Position numbers and translations under genes: made by a program. Below are positions 35,661 through 48,981 of a DNA stretch of 64,000 nucleotides, piece after piece. The notes below the pieces were generated by a model. The model was not told the DNA's origin. It saw only the letters and a list, made by a program, of their open reading frames with translations, and did not search any database. How positions within the stretch are numbered: the stretch's first letter is position 1; each line of letters starts with the position of its first letter. The stretch comes from Nilaparvata lugens (lineage: Eukaryota; Arthropoda; Insecta; Hemiptera; Delphacidae): NCBI RefSeq assembly GCF_014356525.2, contig NC_052516.1, positions 31,750,172 through 31,814,171 of the forward strand, read 5' to 3'.

Positions 35661-37555
35661 GCATGAATCCGGTCTCAAATCACAGAGCAAATAAAGTTAC
35701 CGATAATTAGAGTTGAGAATCCAGTTGTTGATTCCCCGGAAATATGCAGTTATACCGGCAATAATTGAGATTTCCGCCACAGCGAAAAATCCATCATCAA
35801 AACTTTTAGCGTGAAATCAAACTTTTAACGAGGGAAATTTTAGAGTTTCACAGTTACTGCTGTGTGAGATTTAGTTAGCATTGATTGTGTGAAGCTGATA
35901 ACTCAGTTATGTTCCCTCCTCTCTTTCAAATTCATGTGTTTTCACACTTTTCAAGAAGCTCTTCTTTTCTTCTTCCACCCTCTTTCTCATCTACTGTTCA
36001 TCCTACTCACTCTTTTAAGGCTGTCCAACAGGCTAAAAAAGTGGTGATATTTTTCGATTTGTCATACTATTAAGTCATCAAAATAAGATAGTTTTCAGAG
36101 AGAATTTTTTCCGATTGTTACTTTTCCAGATAAGAGCAGCTAAAGTTTAAATTTTTGGAACAGATCTTTTCAAATTTGGTGAGAGATAAATTCATGGAAT
36201 TTTGAGGATAAATTGAACGTCGTATCGTTTATTGAATAGAGGAACAATTAACTCTAATTAGAGATTTTTGAGAGAGTTATTCTATTTTCAAAAAACGATT
36301 AAAAAGAACTGAATCCGAGTTATTTTGGTCATTTTTTTCAATAGAATAACATTCTTGAAAATGTTGAATTTCAGAAAATGTTTTATTTTATCCAATAAAC
36401 AATACCATGAGGAATTTTTCTTCGAAATCATGAATTCATCTGTCACCGAATTTGAGATGATTAGACTTTATTATTTCTTATAAATTCAATTTTTAATAAT
36501 TAGACCAATGAGGTAAACTTTGGTATTAAGGTATACTGAACCAATCAAGGTAAGTTCATATCCCAGAAAGTAATAATCGGAAATTGTTTTTTCCTCCACC
36601 TACTGTCTAAAGTACTTACTTTACTCCCTGAAACCTAATACTAAAGTGTCACTTTTTCGCTCTCGGTAGTAAAAACAGAAAAACTCCCTAGGGAGGAAAA
36701 GTGAATCCATTTAAATAACATGGGGAGCATCTCTATTTTGAAACTTACATTGTAATAGGTTAGAAGGTCTAAGCTCAGATGAGAAAGCATAATAGAGGGT
36801 CTGTCATTGAGTCAACTGAATTCAATACCACAACCAGAAATTTGATCAACTCATGAATATATGTTTGTATGATAATTTTCTATTCTTAATATTAGTAGAC
36901 GATAAAAATTTATACAATTTTAAAAATATTCTATTCTATCCGAAATACCAACCAACAAATTTTTTTGATCTGCAATTCAAATCTGAAGCGCGTGATCTGG
37001 AGTCAGCCATTTTTGGTAGCTGCCCAGCTGATATAATTGTTACAACTTTTGCTGATAGATAGCGCAATCAGCAGTGCCAATCAGACGACCGGTTTTTAGG
37101 TTTTAGATTTAGGTTATGTTGTTAGGAATCATTGTCACTAATACGTAAGTTATTAGAATGATTTTATTTGCAGTTTCTATAAAAAAATGTAGATGGAGGA
37201 AAAATGTGTGTACATCACGAGCGAAAAATACTTTTTCTCGCTCAGGAAAATTGCTGCCCTCGGCTTCGCCTCGGGCTTCAAACTTTTTCCCACTGGGAGA
37301 AAAAGTCGTACTTTTCACTCTAGATATACAAATAACTATTTATTTTGATAACTTGATACAGAAGTATACAAATCGAAAAACTTTGAAAAAAAATCAGTAA
37401 AAAGTTTCTTTCAGCTTGTTGCACATCCTAATCTCTTATCTCTTATCCACTACAATTGGAAGGACAGGGACATAACGAACTGTTATGATCAAGTAATTCA
37501 AGCTGATTCTCTTCCCCCTATCGACTGTTTGTCCAACCACGGTATGTAGAAGTGA
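35661..37555. other. Non-coding sequence
   Basis: At 37219-37316 an interrupted palindrome 'gaaaaatactttttctcgct' … 'gagaaaaagtcgtacttttc' flanks 'ctcggcttcgcctcggg' and is probably a small repeat element. Nothing else was recognised. Confidence 0.35.
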
Positions 37556-37825
37556 ACCGTAAAGCTGCGTACACATATTCGCGCTACCAACCAGCACCGA
37601 GCACGCTCCTCCCTCGTACCGCCCTCGTACCGCCCTCGTACCGCCCTCGTACCACCATCGAACCACAGTCGCACCGCCCACGCACTCATCATGAACGTTA
37701 TGGAAGATGTTAGATCTTCTCGCGTTCCCCGGTCGAACCACTGTTGCTCCCCGGTCGATCATCAATCGCTCTGCTGGAGTGACGTTCGGTCTTGGAGCAG
37801 AACAAAAGTCTGTACGCACCTTAAG
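37556..37825. mobile_element. Possible short-TIR element with internal 12-base tandem
   Basis: The ends 'gctgcgtaca' and 'tgtacgcacc' are inverted. Inside, 'cgccctcgtacc' is repeated about four times (37619-37665). The Gly/Thr/Arg-rich minus-strand frame over it reflects the tandem and is not taken as a gene. Confidence 0.45.
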
Positions 37826-38849
37826 GGTCATGGAATAGATCTACAGTAACCAAGTAGCTCAATGACGTCACCTCTAGCAATCAAGGTTTTAAACCTGTAT
37901 CATATAATTGAAAATCTATTGAAACTCCACACTGAAATATGTTATTTATTCTGAAATGACGTCGAAGTCACCTTGAATCTTGAAATTATTTCAACATGTG
38001 CGTGACCTCTACCGTCTTTGTAAGTATTAAACTAACACTCTACCTCCTGATTGTATAAATTTTCTCTTTCCCTCTTCTCATTTCCAATTTCTCATACCAT
38101 CATTACTAATTATTTATTTTTATAATATTTCTGTATTCGCACAGAGACAGTAACATAATACAGATATAATAAGCAAGAATCAACTGATAAAAAGTGAAAT
38201 TAATAACTCTGTACGCATCTTTACGTATAATAACATCAATGCTCCCCATCTCAACTAGTTCTGACGATTTCGAATGAATCTACCTGTCCTTACAGAATCT
38301 GTTGATTTTATATCCAGCAGTTTCACATGTTTATAACATCGATGCATCCATTTAAACAAAGCTGACAATTTTCAGTGAATCTACCTGTTGTACCACTCTA
38401 TAATCCAGAGCAGGGCAGCAAAGAAAGGAGGGGATGCCTCTTCACACGGAGCGTCTGCAGTGACGCATATAAATCATGCATTAAGTCGCATCGGCTGACA
38501 GCCAGAGAGGGAAAGAGAGAAAGAGAGAGAGAGAGAATGAAATAGAGAGTTCAATAGAGAGAGATCCCGTGAAAGTGAGTGATGAGACGTAGTGAAAGAG
38601 AGAGTGAGAGACTAAGAGGAAGAACCAGGTAGAGAGATAAAGATAATGATAGATAGAGATATAGATAAGATAGAGAAAGAATTGAGGAAGAGAGGAAGAA
38701 AGAGGAGGAAATGTTAGGAGAGAAGAACCAGATATGAGACTTGATAGACCGATTGAGAGAGATAGCCTAGTATGACATTGAAAGGAGTTATGAGCAAGCA
38801 CGATGAATGGATGAGGGAGGGAGTTGATAGGTTTATGAGGGTGTTGATG
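37826..38849. other. Non-coding sequence, GA-rich at its right side
   Basis: A GAGA-rich tract runs at 38505-38700. No gene was recognised. Confidence 0.35.
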
Positions 38850-39135
38850 AACAAGAGGGGGAGGAACAGGACTGGAAGGAGGATGAGGTGTGGGTAGAGG
38901 ATGAGAGGAGGAGTAGGAAGAGAAGGAGGAGAAAGAGGAGAAGGAGGAGAAGAAGGAGTAGGATGAGAAAGAGGGAAGGAGGAATAGGAGTAGAAGGGGG
39001 AGAAGGGGAGAAGGAGGAGAAGGAGGAGAAGGAGGAGAAGGAGGAGAAGGAAGAGGAGAAGGGGAGAAGGAGGAGAGGAGGAGAAGGAGGAGAAGGAGGA
39101 GAAGGAGGAGAGGAGGAGAAGGAGGAGAAGGAGGA
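38850..39135 (+). repeat. (GGAGAA)n microsatellite
   Basis: The purine tract consists of GGAGAA/GGAGGA units. It abuts the left end of the duplicated 3.3 kb segment, and a similar tract abuts its right end at 42479. Confidence 0.9.
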
Positions 39136-41322
39136 GCTACAACATTTTTCTATCAAATGGGATTCGACTGCTGAGAATCGGTCAGATGGGAAAATCAAAT
39201 TTTCGACCTTTTGCGACAGTTGATATTTTCGGCCAAATGAGATTACTATTAAAACTTTTCGATCAATTGGGATTCGACCATTTGGGAAAGTTCAAGTTTT
39301 AGTGGCATGTCAAATGACCGATTCCCATTTGGCCGAAATTATATTTTGTCGCAAAAGATCGAAAATTGAAGATTCCCAAATGGTAGAATTGAAACTTGTA
39401 TTTTCCCAAATGGTCGAATCCCAAATGATCGAAAAGTTTTAATAGTAATCTCATTTGGCCGAAAATCTCAGCTGTCGCAAAAGGTCGAAAATTTGATTTT
39501 CCCATCTGACCGATTCTCAAAAAGTCGAATCCCATTTGATAGAAAAATGTAGCAGTTCGTCGCAAATGGTCGAATCCTATTAGGTAGAAGAGTTTTGTTT
39601 TCCCATATGGTCGAATCTCATCTAGCCGATGAGATTCGATCATTTGCGACAAACTAAAAATTTTTCTACCAAATGGGATTCGACTGTTTGAGAATCGGTC
39701 AGATGGGAAAATCAAATTTTCGACCTTTTGCGACAGTTGATATTTTCGGCCAAATGAGATTACTATTAAAACTTTTCGATCATTATTTGGGATTCGACCA
39801 TTTGGGAAAGTACAAGTTTCAATTCTACCATTTGGGATTCTCCAATTTTCGATCTTTTGCGACGAAAAATATGATTTCCCAACTGACCGATTCCTAAATG
39901 GTCGATTCCTATTGGTAGAAAGGTTTTATAGTTTGTCGCGAATGATCAGATCGAAATCGGGATCTACTGATTGCGCTCACAATGTGGTTGAATTGCGCCC
40001 AACTGAATGTAGAAGCCCGTAGCACTGACTAGAGGAAACTCTGACGGCTAGATTCGTAGTTCAGCCTCAGCAGGCCTTTGCTCCCGGCATCCTTCAGTCT
40101 CCTCCCTTCTCGGCTTTAGGGGTTGAATTTTCTGGCGCTCTCTAAAAGTTGTTGAGTAGTTATATTTGAATACTGAATAATTTATAAATTAAAAATTTTA
40201 TTATAGATATTTAAAAGTAGGCTACTGTAGTCATTTTTAATGAGAATTTTGTTATGAAAATACTTAAATTCTGAATAAGACTATGAAAAATTTTAAATTT
40301 AAATCGAATAAATTAATTTTAAATTCAATTGAAAGTTTTGAATTGAAAAATTAAGATTATAGGTCCTTATCATTAATAAAAAAAATTAAATTGAAATATC
40401 TTTTAGTAGAAATGTGTCTATTCTCCATTGTGGGATGAAGTAATATATTTATTACTAGCTGGCCCGGCGAACTTCGTACCGCCAAATAGTTGATGCATCT
40501 CATGACAAACTTTAGCTGGATGCACACCTCAAAATCTATAACCCATACAAACAATCCTCAAATCCAGACCATCCTATAATTTTTATTTACCAAATAATCA
40601 GTTCAGCATACTCTACCATGTGCGTGTACGATAAAATCATAACTGACAGATTAATGATCACGCATATCATTAGCATATAATCGACGTTTCAATCACGCAT
40701 ATCACGCATTCAATCACGCATTTAAACATTTGAACATTAAATCATTTAAATATTTAAACATTTAAACATTAAGAGAAATGCCAAACCGTCGACTTGAATC
40801 TTAGACCTCACTTCGCACGGTCAATAAAAGAATAATCCACTACTTCATGTAGGGAATTAGAACTGTGTGTTTGAAATCAATGAGGCATTGCAGTATAAGT
40901 TATGTCTGTGCTACTATGAAACTCAAAACAGCTGTTATGTTTCTCAATAAGACATCTCTCAGCTTTTATTTTTAATCGCTAAATCAATATTCAATCTATC
41001 TTCTTCTCTTCTTCTCCTTCTTCTCTTCTTATTATTATTATTTCTCTTCATCTTCTTCTTCTTCTCTCAGCTCCTCCTCCTCCTCCTCCTCCTCCTCCTC
41101 TACTCCTCTCCTCTTTCCTCCTCATCCTCTTCCTAAGTCCCAACATACTGAAATCACACCACAGCCCAAAACTACCGAGCCTAAAAACTTTAATTTTTGC
41201 ACAACTTGTTTAGTAGCCTCAAGACATCCACTAAGAAAGGATTTTTTCAATTTTCCCCCCTGAGGAAGCTGGGGCCCCGCCAAAAATGTTACACACACCA
41301 CACACACACACCACACACACAC

Positions 41323-41378
<56 letters not shown>

Positions 41379-42478
41379 CACACCACACACACACACACGA
41401 TAGTTTCCTGAGATGGTCTGTCTTTGATAATAATCTCATGATTATTATACGTGTACAGAAAATTGAGAGAAACCTAGTATATCATCATGTATCATTGAAT
41501 TCTCTTCAGCTTGATCGATTTTAAAGCTACATTGAACTCAAAAATAAGCGACTTGACACAATCATTGTACAATGGTGAGTATGCAATACATTGATTTCCA
41601 TGATCAATGTACAGAGCTATTCTGAAGAATAATTAACATCTGGAGTGACCGTGGTCTAGTGGATAGAGTGACACTCATATTATTTAGAGATCCGTCAATA
41701 GGGAACTAACTCGGGATAAATAAGTAATGTCAATGGGTTTTCAATTTTCGATAGGTTAATTCTCTTAATCTTCAATAGGTTTTCAATACTCTTCAATAAT
41801 TGAGAAAGCTCATTATGATTAGAAAAGAGAGCCAAACTCCAGCGCAATTTGAATGAGATTTGAGTCTTTCACATTCCGTATTTTGTAAATGAGAACTACT
41901 CCCATTATAGATTGTCACGTGGTAATTTGAAACCACCAAATATTTTTAAATGAGCCAATAAAATGTAATAGAACTATAAAATTGGAAAGAAGGTTAGACC
42001 TATCCAAAGAGTAAATCAACTCAAATCAAGTATTATTAGTGATTAGGAGTAATAGCATTATCAACAACGATAAGAAAACATGTATTATTGTGATTTAATA
42101 ATTATGAGAACCCATTGGTAAGATCAAAAATTATAAAGCGGCATAATTATTATTGGCGGATTACAAAAAAAAAAAAAATAAAATAAAATGCATGAACATT
42201 GAGGTTAGAGTTACTTGTTTACGTTTGAAAAGAATTAGTCGATCTTGGATAAATCGATAATTATAGAACCAATACTGAACGAATCAGCTGATTATTCGAT
42301 CAACCCATATGACCGGTTGAATCATATAAAATTCACTCATAAAGGATATATTATGTATACTAAAGGAAGTCGATGTGTAGAAATACAAATAACTATTATT
42401 CTGTATAAATATTTATTATAATCTAAAAAAGCATGATAAATCAAGAGTATACAAAACTCATATAAAAACTAAATGTAT
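39136..42478 (+). repeat. Duplicated 3.3 kb segment, copy 1 (without insertion)
   Basis: The segment is colinear with 44321-50076, apart from a retroelement insertion in that copy. Differences seen are mainly one-base indels in runs, such as 'gaggaaactctg' versus 'gaggaactctg'. It contains an inverted-repeat block (39320-39950), a conserved block 'ctggcccggcgaacttcgta' (40462) known from arthropod short repeats, a CTT/CTC tract (41000-41120) and a (CA)n tract (41290-41398). No gene was recognised. Confidence 0.9.
39320..39950. repeat. Large inverted repeat built of a 'gattcgac' word family
   Basis: The arms at about 39340-39620 and 39640-39900 are complementary around 'catctagccgatga'. Both strands therefore encode nearly the same peptide ('GQMGKSNFRPFAT'). 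Words such as 'aaatgggattcgac', 'tttgcgac' and 'cattatttgggattcg' recur. A partial direct copy (39136-39300) precedes it. The counterpart is 44545-45115. Confidence 0.8.
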
Positions 42479-42666
42479 AGAGAAGGAGGAGAAGGAGGAG
42501 AAGGAGAGAAGGAGGAGAAGGAGGGATGGAGGAGAAGGAGGAGATGAAGGAGAAGGAGGAGATGCTGATAGGAATGAGATGTTGGTGGAGTGGAGAAGGT
42601 GGAGGGAAGGAAGGAGGAGATGGTGGAAAATGAGGAGGAGAAGGAGGTGGAGGGGGAGTATGAGAA
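42479..42666 (+). repeat. (GGAGAA)n-like tract
   Basis: A purine tract similar to 38850-39135 begins exactly where similarity between the duplicated segments ends. Confidence 0.85.
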
Positions 42667-43341
42667 GTACTCTAGAAGGTTTAGAGACCATGTACTTCCA
42701 TCCACCGTGACAGGTTTTCATTTAAACATGAACGGTGTTCAAATTCGCAGCACTTCATCCAAACTCACTCACTCTCTCTCTTTTCTCTCAGGGTTTTTTT
42801 TCATCTCTGTCCACTCCACTGTTTTCGTATACTTAACATCATGATTTTTATCTTTCTTTCCATCTATATTTCTTAATCTATTTCTTTCCATGTACACTTC
42901 TTCCATCTATCTCACTATTTTTAGTCGAATTCACTTTTTCGTTCCAACATTCAACATCTGTACACATCTTCTTTACTTATTCACTCTCTTTCTCTCTTTG
43001 TGCGTTCGCCTTTCGATCAATGTAAACCACCTAAATTCAAAATTTATAGTTTCCATGTTAATTTGGGACTAAAATTGTATAGAAACTGTACACGTGGAAT
43101 TTCAACCTTATATAATTTCAACCCTTGGACTGTGTTACCTATAAATTTGGAAGAAAAAAAGCACAAGGACTGCCTTATTATCTTATTCACCAAAGTTAGA
43201 TTACATCAGTGTCATTCGTTTCCAAAATAAATAAAATAAAATGATAATATTGCTCAACAATAATACAACAATAAACCATATGACTACTCATATACCTAGG
43301 TCTGTAAGTTGTGTAATTCTGAATGATTAAATAAATAAATA
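42667..43341. other. Non-coding sequence
   Basis: No gene or element was recognised. Confidence 0.3.
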
Positions 43342-43661
43342 CGCTGTGGCTACAGTTACGGTAACCGTAGCTCGTATCGAGTTCCGGTAAACATTTGAGC
43401 ATGCGCGGCTACCGCCATTTACATGTGCATGTGGTGCTTGTGGTTTTGGTCACATGGTTATGATTTCTAAGTAACTAACTAACTTCATTATTAACTAACT
43501 TATTTCTAACTAACTTCATTGAAACGATAGGTTATCATAACCATGTCACCAAAAACCATCAACACCACAATACACATGTAAATAGCGGTAGCCGCGCTTG
43601 CGCAAATGTTTACCGGAACGCGAATGGAGTTACGGTTACCGTAACTGTAGCCACAGCGAAA
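43342..43661. mobile_element. Foldback element with ~90-base arms
   Basis: The left arm begins 'cgctgtggctacagttacgg' and the right arm ends 'ccgtaactgtagccacagcg'. Pairing continues through 'tttaccgg' and 'gcgcggctaccgc'. The flanks 'aaataaata' on both sides fit a target-site duplication. The arms include the palindrome 'acggtaaccgt'. No ORF is present. Confidence 0.85.
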
Positions 43662-43694
43662 TAAATAAAATATACCATAGTACTCTAGGTGATA

Positions 43695-44220
43695 AAAATC
43701 TGGTGTGGCGCACTCACACAACTTTCCTTGCCGTTATAAAAATTGATCACCTGACGCTAGTGTTCCCGCGCATCTCAAGTCTACTATTCAAAGATTAGAG
43801 CCAGCTGGTGACAGGGTAATTACGCTGGAGACACACGAGGTCTGCTATCTCTTCATAGTGAATCATTTAATAGGATCAACAGTTGCCAATAGTTTGCAAT
43901 TGGATAATCGCATTTTCTCGATTTTCGAGTTAATTTTTAATTTTAGGTGAAAATTTTACGGAAGAGATTCTCATCCTCAATCTATTCCACCCGGAATTTT
44001 TTGTTTAAATTGTATGTGGAGCTTGATAATTAAGAATCTAAAATCAAACTTTGCATAGATGGGGCGGAACTCCAGAAATGTTTACAGATATGGGACTTGT
44101 AGCAGTTGATAGAGCTTATCGATGACTATTTCAGGTATAACTTTAATCAAAGTCGTTGAAGCCGTTTTCGAGAAAATCGCGGAAAACCCTGTTTTGACAA
44201 CATTTTCGCCATTTCAGCCG
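43695..44220 (-). repeat. Dispersed repeat family A, copy 4 (reversed, truncated)
   Basis: It starts with the reversed right end ('tctggtgtggcgcactcaca') and runs to the 'ttttcgccatttcagccg' block, where it stops abruptly and 'gattcgac'-type repeat begins. The (TG)n and left end are missing. Confidence 0.85.
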
Positions 44221-46450
44221 TGGGGTCCCATCTGACCGAATCCCAAAAGGTCGAAGAGTATACTTTCCCATATAGTCGAATCTCATCTAGCCGATGAGAT
44301 TCGATCAATTGCGACAAACTACAACATTTTTCTATCAAATGGGATTCGACTGCTTGAGAATCGGTCAGATGGGAAAATCAAATTTTCGACCTTTTGCGAC
44401 AGTTGAGATTTTCGGCCAAATGAGATTACTATTAAAACTTTTCGATCAATTGGGATTCGACCATTTGGGAAAGTTCAAGTTTTAGTGGCATGTCAAATGA
44501 CCGATTCCCATTTGGCCGAAATTATTATTTTGTCGCAAAAGATCGAAAATTGAAGATTCCCAAATGGTAGAATTGAAACTTGTATTTTCCCAAATGGTCG
44601 AATCCCAAATGATCGAAAAGTTTTAATAGTAATCTCATTTGGCCGAAAATCTCAGCTGTCGCAAAAGGTCGAAAATTTGATTTTCCCATCTGACCGATTC
44701 TCAAAAAGTCGAATCCCATTTGATAGAAAAATGTAGCAGTTCGTCGCAAATGGTCGAATCCTATTAGGTAGAAGAGTTTTGTTTTCCCATATGGTCGAAT
44801 CTCATCTAGCCGATGAGATTCGATCATTTGCGACAAACTAAATATTTTTCTACCAAATGGGATTCGACTGTTTGAGAATCGGTCAGATGGGAAAATCAAA
44901 TTTTCGACCTTTTGCGACAGTTGATATTTTCGGCCAAATGAGATTACTATTAAAACTTTTCGATCATTATTTGGGATTCGACCATTTGGGAAAGTACAAG
45001 TTTCAATTCTACCATTTGGGATTCTCCAATTTTCGATCTTTTGCGACGAAAAATATGATTTCCCAACTGACCGATTCCTAATGGTCGATTCCTATTGGTA
45101 GAAAGGTTTTATAGTTTGTCGCGATGATCAGATCGAAATCGGGATCTACTGATTGCGCTCACAATGTGTTGAATTGCGCCCAACTGAATGTAGAAGCCCG
45201 TAGCACTGACTAGAGGAACTCTGACGGCTAGATTCGTAGTTCAGCCTCAGCAGGCCTTTGCTCCGGCATCCTTCAGTCTCCTCCCTTCTCGGCTTTAGGG
45301 GTTGAATTTTCTGGCGCTCTCTAAAAGTTGTTGAGTAGTTATATTTGAATACTGAATAATTTATAAATTAAAAATTTTATTATAGATATTTTAAAAGTAG
45401 GCTACTGTAGTCATTTTTAATGAGAATTTTGTTATGAAAATACTTAAATTCTGAATAAGACTATGAAAAATTTTAAATTCAATTGAGAGTTTTGAATTGA
45501 AAAATTAAGATTATAGGTCCTTATCATTAATAAAAAAAATTAAATTGAAATATCTTTTAGTAGAAATGTGTCTATTCTCCACTTGTGGGATGAAGTAATA
45601 TATTTATTACTAGCTGGCCCGGCGAACTTCGTACCGCCAAATAGTTGATGCATCTCATGACAAACTTTAGCTGGATGCACACCTCAAAATCTATAACCCA
45701 TACAAACAATCCTCAAATCCAGACCATCCTATAATTTTTATTTACCAAATAATCAGTTCAGCATACTCTACCATGTGCGTGTACGATAAAATCATAACTG
45801 ACAGATTAATTGATCACGCATATCATTAGCATATAATCGACGTTTCAATCACGCATATCACGCATTCAATCACGCATTTAAACATTTGAACATTAAATCA
45901 TTTAAATATTTAAACATTTAAACATTAAGAGAAATGCCAAACCGTCGACTTGAATCTTAGACCTCACTTCGCACGGTCAATAAAGAATAATCCACTACTT
46001 CATGTAGGGAATTAGAACTGTGTGTTTGAAATCAATGAGGCATTGCAGTATAAGTTATGTCTGTGCTACTATGAAACTCAAAACAGCTGTTATGTTTTCT
46101 CAATAAAGACATCTCTCAGCTTTTATTTTTAATCGCTAAATCAATATTCAATCTATCTTCTTCTCTTCTTCTCCTTCTTCTTCTTCTTATTATTATTATT
46201 TCTCTTCATCTTCTTCTTCTTCAGCTCCTCCTCCTCCTCCTCCTCCTCCTCCTTCTACTCCTCCTCCTCTTTCCTCCTCATCCTCTTCCTAAGTCCCAAC
46301 ATACTGAAATCACACCACAGCCCAAACTACCGAGCCTAAAAACTTTAATTTTTGCACAACTTGTTTATGGTAGCCTCAAGACATCCACTAAGAAAGGATT
46401 TTTTCAATTTTCCCCCCTGAGGAAGCTGGGGCCCCGCCAAAAATGTTACA

Positions 46451-48778
46451 CAACACACAATGGCACCCATCCAGTGGAGCATGATGAAAAGCTTACCTAC
46501 TCAATCTTACTATCAATGATTAATGAAATTATTGATAAAACTGAAAGCTGCAAGAAACATAATCTGAAGTTGTTTCGACAAGATATATCTGATAATCTAT
46601 TGTAAGTTCTGGCTAAAATAATTGAGTTGCTCTTCAAATTAAAATTTTTCAAGCTGCATAAATACAGACAAACTGTATCACACGAGTTTGATAACATAAT
46701 TCTCATAATAGAGAAATTTGGATGGAAATTTCCATAAAAGTCTATAGTAAAATTTTGATTTTGATCTTTGAATCTAGACATTGTATGCTGACCAGGGTTA
46801 TAGGTTATTTGAGGCATTATAATACTATCGTTATTCAGGAGGATAAGACCCTAATTAAAATTTTAAGAACTATATTAGTGTAATTTGTAAGCCATATCTG
46901 TCTATGTTGATAAGCGTACCTGTAGCACTAGAAGGTCTTTTTGTAATATATGTACATGACACTTGAAACTTCAACACAACACAATTTTATCCAGACTAGG
47001 CACTATCACTGAATCCATTTTAATATTCCTGAGACTTGGCAACACACTTGGCTATTTACTCGAAGTATTCCATAATAACGTCACCATGAACCAGTCGCCG
47101 GCTAACTCGCAAATTTCCTACTTCAGCGAACATCCCCAAAATATGTAGCCACGACACCGGCAAATCAACAGCCCCAGGACGATGCAGCGGAGACCCCACG
47201 AGAGAGAGAGGGAGGCAGCATATGCTCCATCAGTTTCGACCCGCAAAACTTAGCCCAATTGTCTTCTACGAAGATTGATAACGTCGTCGATGCGATTAAT
47301 TCCGATGAGAGTCCGGCTGAGGGAGATGAGGGAGTGAGGGCGTCCAACCCGGTACCGGCGTCTTCGCAGATCGCCCCAAGCGTCGCCGAGGGAACGGAGA
47401 GTGCCGCCACCCAATCGCCATCCGATATCGCCAGTCAACCGCCATCCGCAACCACCAATCTAGGAAAAGGCAACACCACATTAAATTCTTCAGTCGGATA
47501 TACTACAAACTTCATAGCAAACGATTCTATAAATGAATTTAAACTCTTGCTCAGCCAAGCCTTGGAGGGAGTGACTAAAAAAATACAAGAAGATATCAAT
47601 GAAAACACTAAAGCCATCCAGGATAAAGCGGAGGAAAATACTAAAATCCTACAGGAAGGTATCAAAACTATGGACGAAAAATTTTCTAGCTTCAGGGAGG
47701 AAGTGAGAAATATAATAGATACAAAAATAGATACTCAATCTGCAGTTATCAAAAAGCTAGAAATTCGTATAGATGACGTTACCTGTCAAATAAATGAACG
47801 GTTGGACAATGTACCAAAGGAAGTTGAAAAACAGGTGGACGTATTGGGTAAGGAGCTGGGCACCGCTATCATGGGAACTGTCATGGGAAAGGTGTTAGAA
47901 AATAAGGGCGAGATAGAGTCGAAAGTGGAGGAAAATAATAAGAAAATAATAGAGATAGTCAAGGAACAAAGTAACGTGCAGGCATGTATGGCAAATTTAG
48001 CAGAGGAGGGGGCAAAATCAAGTGAGAGATACGGCATGTTGGAGAATGCTATAGGCGGACAGCAGTTGAAGCTAACCGGATTGTATGATGAAGTGAATAC
48101 ACATAAGAAAATTATGAATGATAAATGGATCGCAAATGAAGAACGAGTCTCCAGAATAGAAACACGCATGGAAAATATCTCAGTCAGTCAAATGCAGTAT
48201 ACACCGAATGAAGTAGTAAACGGCACTCAACTTTTTCAAAGTCTTGGAAAATTCGATAATTCCTATCGTCACATGCAACCCAGACCATTCATAGATCAAA
48301 TAAAAGCTATTCAGGAATTGATACCCACCTCTTGGTTAGTATGGCGCTTCCAACTGTCCAGTCTACTACTTGGCGAGCCGCTGATGTTTTTCCAGAGCCG
48401 GATGCGAGATATCAACAGCCTGGAGGACTTCATCTCCCAATTCCTGCAGCAGTATTGGAGTAAACGTAAGCAGATGGACGCACTATCAGAGATTATATCA
48501 TGCACATATGATAATAGAGGCAGACAATCATATACTGAATTCGTAGCTAAGATGATGTGTAAGAATTCGCAACTAGACGAATCTTTGGCGGATACATCAT
48601 TAGCAAATATATTAACAAAAAAGCTTCCTTACAATGTTCGCATGACACTAGCAGTATCTTCGATTTCCAGTTGCAAAGAATTAATGGAACATTTACACTG
48701 TATCCAATCCGTCACTTCTGAATCCAGTCAGGTAAATGACCGTACAGGAGATTCCAATCATTCTCTCATCATAATAGC
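46451..48778 (+). mobile_element. LTR-retrotransposon fragment (leader plus gag) inserted in copy 2
   Basis: It begins near 'aatggcacccatccagtgga', continues through a ~630-base leader, and carries a long gag ORF that is cut off at its 3' end. Its first ~1 kb (to 47457) recurs at 51869-52860. No protease, reverse transcriptase or integrase is present. TGGCACCC just inside could be a primer-binding site if the LTR end lies before it; that is inference. Confidence 0.65.
47148..48776 (+). pseudogene. Retrotransposon Gag polyprotein, 3'-truncated
   Basis: The long frame (ATG at 47259; in-frame sequence extends up to about 47148) has a Ser/Pro/Ala-rich N-terminus and a long charged coiled-coil region (about residues 90-290, e.g. 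'EVRNIIDTKIDTQSAVIKKL'). A capsid-like segment follows with 'PRPFIDQIKAIQELIP', 'TSWLVWRFQLSSLLLG' and 'LEDFISQFLQQYWSKRKQMD', typical of Gypsy-type Retrotrans_gag domains. After about residue 507 the frame runs into the flanking repeat and the (CA)n tract; those residues are not Gag. No zinc knuckle is present. A stop after an upstream ATG frame (47091) suggests that the true start lies earlier with a one-base shift. Confidence 0.75.
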
Positions 48779-48898
48779 AAAAACTTTAATTTTTGCACAA
48801 CTTGTTTATGGTAGCCTCAAGACATCCACTAAGAAAGGATTTTTTCAATTTTCCCCCCTGAGGAAGCTGGGGCCCCGCCAAAATGTTACACACACACA

Positions 48899-48929
<31 letters not shown>

Positions 48930-48950
48930 CACACCACACACACACACACC

Positions 48951-48981
<31 letters not shown>

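Noticed and set aside
37436..37831. 131-codon Gly/Arg/Thr-rich minus-strand ORF
   Set aside because: Its core is a 12-base tandem repeat inside a probable MITE; no domain was recognised.
41643..41700. tRNA-like 'ggtctagtggatagagt' sequence (also at 49240)
   Set aside because: It resembles an A box, but no convincing B box or cloverleaf follows; at most a decayed tRNA-derived SINE head.
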